Part shown: one piece after another, positions 61,886-64,000 of the stretch
How positions within the stretch are numbered: position 1 is the stretch's first letter
Layout: each line of letters starts with the position of its first letter
Origin: Paenibacillus jilunlii
GTDB taxonomy: Bacteria > Bacillota > Bacilli > Paenibacillales > Paenibacillaceae
Reading direction: 5' to 3'
NCBI RefSeq assembly: GCF_900102965.1
Contig: NZ_FNGM01000002.1
Location: 176,559-240,558 of the forward strand
DNA length: 64,000 nucleotides
Made by a program: the position numbers and the translations under genes
The notes under the pieces: generated by a model
Database searches by the model: none
What the model saw: the letters and a program-made list of their open reading frames with translations, nothing else
What the model was told of the DNA's origin: nothing

Positions 61886-62053
61886 TCAACAAACTGTTTT
61901 TTGGGAGCTGTATTGATTAAGCAGATGATCCAAAGCAACAGATTGTTCAATAACCTTGGGATGCGTCAAAAAACCATACTTTTTCAGCGCCTGATATAGC
62001 TTCTCCCTGGCGCTTTCTACATGAAGCAGCACCATCTTCTCATTGTTATGCAT
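61886..62053 (-). CDS. Spo0E-like aspartyl-phosphate phosphatase
   Basis: 55-residue two-helix protein. The motif SVALDHLLNQY matches the Spo0E family signature SxxLDxLI; the first helix is VESAREKLYQALKKYGF. Such proteins dephosphorylate Spo0A~P and delay sporulation, and so also influence biofilm genes. ATG 62053 follows AAGGGGGTGG; a longer open frame upstream lacks a site. The presence of a Spo0A system supports the spore-former assignment. Confidence 0.82.
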   Translation of the reverse strand: MHNNEKMVLLHVESAREKLYQALKKYGFLTHPKVIEQSVALDHLLNQYSSQKTVC

Positions 62054-62188
62054 AGTTCCACCCCCTTCATGTAATATTTTAGTACAAGCTGTCAAAATGC
62101 GGAATTTGAATAAAGTGAAAACAGCTGAGTGCCGCTAATGGTAGGGGCAAAAGAAAAGAACCGATCAACTCCGGTTCTTCTAAATATG

Positions 62189-62660
62189 CTACTTCCTATT
62201 GTCGTGAAATGGATACTCCTTACTTAGCCCCCAGCACCATGAGTCATATAACTTTTTGTACAAACTTGTTTGTTCCTGCAATGCTTCTGAGTGGTATTTT
62301 TCAAACAACACTACACATTTAACTATATTATAATCGTTTCCCATTTTAACAGATGATTCCAAACTACCCATTAAGTAATTAAATCCATTCTCAAATCTTT
62401 CATGTCTCAAGTAATATGTAGCTAATTCAATAAGTAATTATATCCACGTATAATGAAGCATAGTATATAGCCTTCTGATAATCCCCACATTTATCACAAA
62501 CTAATGACCTCAATAAAGAAGCATATAGAATGTAATAGATAAGCGGGCGCGTTGGTTGCTTCCTCCATCTCCGCCAATATCGTGGGTGCAGGCTCCATTT
62601 TGCGACCACCTTTCACAATTAAAACCAATAACTAGAATAATAACCCTATTATTATACAAA
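62189..62660 (-). pseudogene. Remnant of a TPR-type DNA-binding regulator
   Basis: Pieces of one protein appear in different frames. TILAEMEEATN lies at about 62620-62570, then LYASLLRSLVCDKCGDYQKA and IYYASLYVD, then after a frame change LIELATYYLRHERFENGFNY and LFEKYHSEALQ, ending at 62189. These look like the C-terminal tetratricopeptide part of Rap/PlcR-like helix-turn-helix proteins common in Paenibacillus. The N-terminal DNA-binding half is absent and at least two frameshifts are present. The stretch is AT-rich compared with its neighbours, as expected for a decaying or foreign gene. Confidence 0.65.
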
Positions 62661-62796
62661 ATATAACAGCGGTCAATACTCACTACCGCGACTTTTCGAA
62701 CACTCTGGCGACTCTGCCGGGGGTCAAACAATAGTATGTTAAAATGTTGGTACATTACCGGATTGTAAACCAGACCAACATAGGGGGAATCACAAG

Positions 62797-63252
62797 TTGA
62801 ATATGTATCCCGGGATTGCCCAGTTATATCATAACCGTCTGCTGCGGACGGAGCTGGAATGCGAGGCTTTTGATCTGGCGCTGGAGGGGTTGGCCGGAGA
62901 CACGGAGGATGCGGTGATCCACCAAATCTTCAACGTTTTTGACGACGATACCGAGCAGGAGGACGTTATGTTCGGACTTGTCCATTTCGTGGAAAGCTAC
63001 CAGATGGAGATGTACCTTACCCAGTTGCTGGAGTCGCTGCCGGACATGCTGGAGAATGCACGCAACTGGGCCATTGTGCTGAACCAGAGAATCCTTGAGG
63101 ATGACCTCTGCCGCAGAGAGTACGCCGATATCGCTGCCGGCATGACGCCAAGGATCAAGAGATCGCTGGCTTTTCTGCTGGAGGAAATCAAAGAGGACAA
63201 CCCAAGGCTATACGAGCGCAAGGTCAATGCTATCCTTGGACAATTGAAATGA
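62797..63252 (+). CDS. Imm30-like immunity-type protein
   Basis: 151-residue acidic soluble protein, rich in Glu/Asp/Leu. IHQIFNVFDDDTEQEDVMFG and LVHFVESYQMEMYLTQLLE resemble the Imm30 family of polymorphic-toxin immunity proteins; later helices read NWAIVLNQRILEDDLCRREY. No toxin gene is visible next to it, so it would be an orphan immunity gene. The start is TTG 62797, nine bases after GGGGG. The Imm30 assignment rests on recalled pattern only. Confidence 0.5.
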   Translation: MNMYPGIAQLYHNRLLRTELECEAFDLALEGLAGDTEDAVIHQIFNVFDDDTEQEDVMFGLVHFVESYQMEMYLTQLLESLPDMLENARNWAIVLNQRILEDDLCRREYADIAAGMTPRIKRSLAFLLEEIKEDNPRLYERKVNAILGQLK

Positions 63253-63281
63253 AGACCGCTCTCCAGCCTGGGGGGAACAAG

Positions 63282-63767
63282 TCAGCGGAGCTTGAAGGTT
63301 TTTACGATTTTTGGCACATCGTCATTCACCATGCTGGACAGGATGCGGATGGGTCTGCCATATCTTTTGTAATCATAGTCATCGCCTTTGGCGTTCAGGA
63401 ACTCTTCAGGCAGCTCACTGGGAAGCGCATAGGCATAAATCCGCCCATTACGCACAGCCAGCCGGATGATTGGGGACTCATCATAGCCCTCTTCAATCCA
63501 CTTCTTCAGCGTCATCCGGTACACCAGCAGAGTGAGCGCCGATTCATAAATCTTCCCTTTGTATTTAAAAAGGAAATACACAGCGTACTCCGCATCGTCC
63601 AGCCGGGAGCTTCTTCTAACCACTGTGTAGCATTTCCATCTGCGGGGGAGCCTGATGCTGAAGCCATACTTGGAGTTACGGTAGAGCAGTGTTCTGGGCG
63701 AACCTGTGCGGGGAACGGAACGGTTCCTTTGTACTGCCAGCTTTCTTGTCCGGGCAATAGGCTTCAT
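63282..63767 (-). CDS. Hypothetical basic protein
   Basis: 161 residues. A basic unstructured N-terminus (about 1-25) precedes a compact domain starting YRNSKYGFSIRLPRRWKCY, followed by YFLFKYKGKIYESALTLLVY, LAVRNGRIYAYALPSE and a C-terminal MVNDDVPKIVKTFKL. The opening YGFxxxLPxxW pattern occurs in PsbP-like and related small secreted domains of Firmicutes, but no signal peptide is present. ATG 63767 is chosen, with AAAGG ten bases before; GTG three codons earlier is possible. Function unknown. Confidence 0.65.
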   Translation of the reverse strand: MKPIARTRKLAVQRNRSVPRTGSPRTLLYRNSKYGFSIRLPRRWKCYTVVRRSSRLDDAEYAVYFLFKYKGKIYESALTLLVYRMTLKKWIEEGYDESPIIRLAVRNGRIYAYALPSELPEEFLNAKGDDYDYKRYGRPIRILSSMVNDDVPKIVKTFKLR

Positions 63768-63966
63768 CACAATCACACCTTTCCGGGAATGAATTTCAGT
63801 ACATACGTATAATAGTCAGAATATTCATACACCCAGGAGTGTGACACCAAAAAAATGAGCAGTATTATTTTGATTACGGGACAGCGGCGCGGGCGGGATG
63901 GTATAGTATAGATCGGCTAAAATTTAATTTAACCCGCAATGAAACAAACGAAGGTGAATCTGTCCA

Positions 63967-64000
63967 ATGAACAAGCTTTTATTTCACAATATACCGCTCG
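63967..64000 (+). CDS. Start of a further gene, cut by window end
   Basis: ATG 63967 lies ten bases after AAGGTGA and opens NKLLFHNIPL. Only 11 codons are visible, so no product can be assigned. A second open frame from ATG 63939 lacks a ribosome binding site. Confidence 0.45.
   Translation, partial: MNKLLFHNIPL

Noticed and set aside
1..64000. tRNA, rRNA, CRISPR arrays, insertion sequences and prophage genes
   Set aside because: I looked for TTC-loop motifs, regularly spaced direct repeats, transposase motifs and phage structural genes and saw none.

Overview
The window looks like chromosomal DNA of a Paenibacillus-type spore-forming Bacillota. The pointers are strong AGGAGG-type ribosome binding sites, a tasA/sipW/sinR/sinI biofilm locus, a Spo0E-like phosphatase gene, Fur and PadR style operators, and Gram-positive riboswitches. 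No rRNA, tRNA, CRISPR array, transposase or prophage was seen.

Layout. 1-2.8 kb: matrix locus with the end of a TapA-like gene, sipW, tasA, sinR and, on the opposite strand, a 51-residue sinI whose leader carries a cyclic di-GMP-I riboswitch. 3.4-7.6 kb: odhA-odhB (2-oxoglutarate dehydrogenase E1 and E2). 7.6-8.46 kb: non-coding, with dispersed repeats and a pyrimidine tract. 8.5-9.7 kb: a short-chain dehydrogenase with its MerR regulator. 9.8-13.6 kb: LytS-type kinase, LytTR regulator and OFA-family transporter, with LytTR direct repeats before the transporter. 13.8-16.4 kb: a nucleotidyltransferase, a repeat cluster, and an FAD-dependent dehydrogenase behind a purine riboswitch. 16.7-21 kb: two convergent c-di-GMP enzymes. 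21.2-23.8 kb: a Fur-box small gene and a TPM-domain membrane protein. 24.2-27.5 kb: thiolase, acetoacetate decarboxylase and CoA-transferase A/B, a complete acetyl-CoA to acetone route. 27.7-41.1 kb, almost all on the minus strand: a formate/nitrite-type channel, then a full tellurium-resistance (Ter) system of terB, three terD paralogues, a two-domain TerA-like protein, terC, a five-gene predicted biosynthetic operon, xpaC and telA. 41.3-46.5 kb: amino-acid ABC transporter, aguB/aguA, a phosphodiesterase. 46.6-49.7 kb: gltD, a HAAS-type membrane protein with an in-frame stop, and its PadR regulator. 49.9-56.1 kb: repeat cluster, pullulanase, a C39-like protein and a five-PAS hybrid kinase. 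56.3-64 kb: a secreted coiled-coil protein, glycosyltransferase, P-II protein, DUF445, HAD phosphatase, small proteins, a decayed TPR regulator, an Imm30-like protein, a hypothetical protein, and the first codons of a last gene.

How it fits together. The most striking theme is c-di-GMP and biofilm control: two c-di-GMP enzymes lie about 14 kb from a riboswitch that should set the level of SinI, the antagonist of the SinR repressor next to tasA. The Ter block joins metal/stress-binding proteins to enzymes predicted to make a nucleoside-like compound. Two repeat families occupy intergenic space: clusters bounded by GTGGAAAAAG (four loci) and a double-hairpin element (three copies). All functional calls rest on motif recognition by eye; no database search was run.
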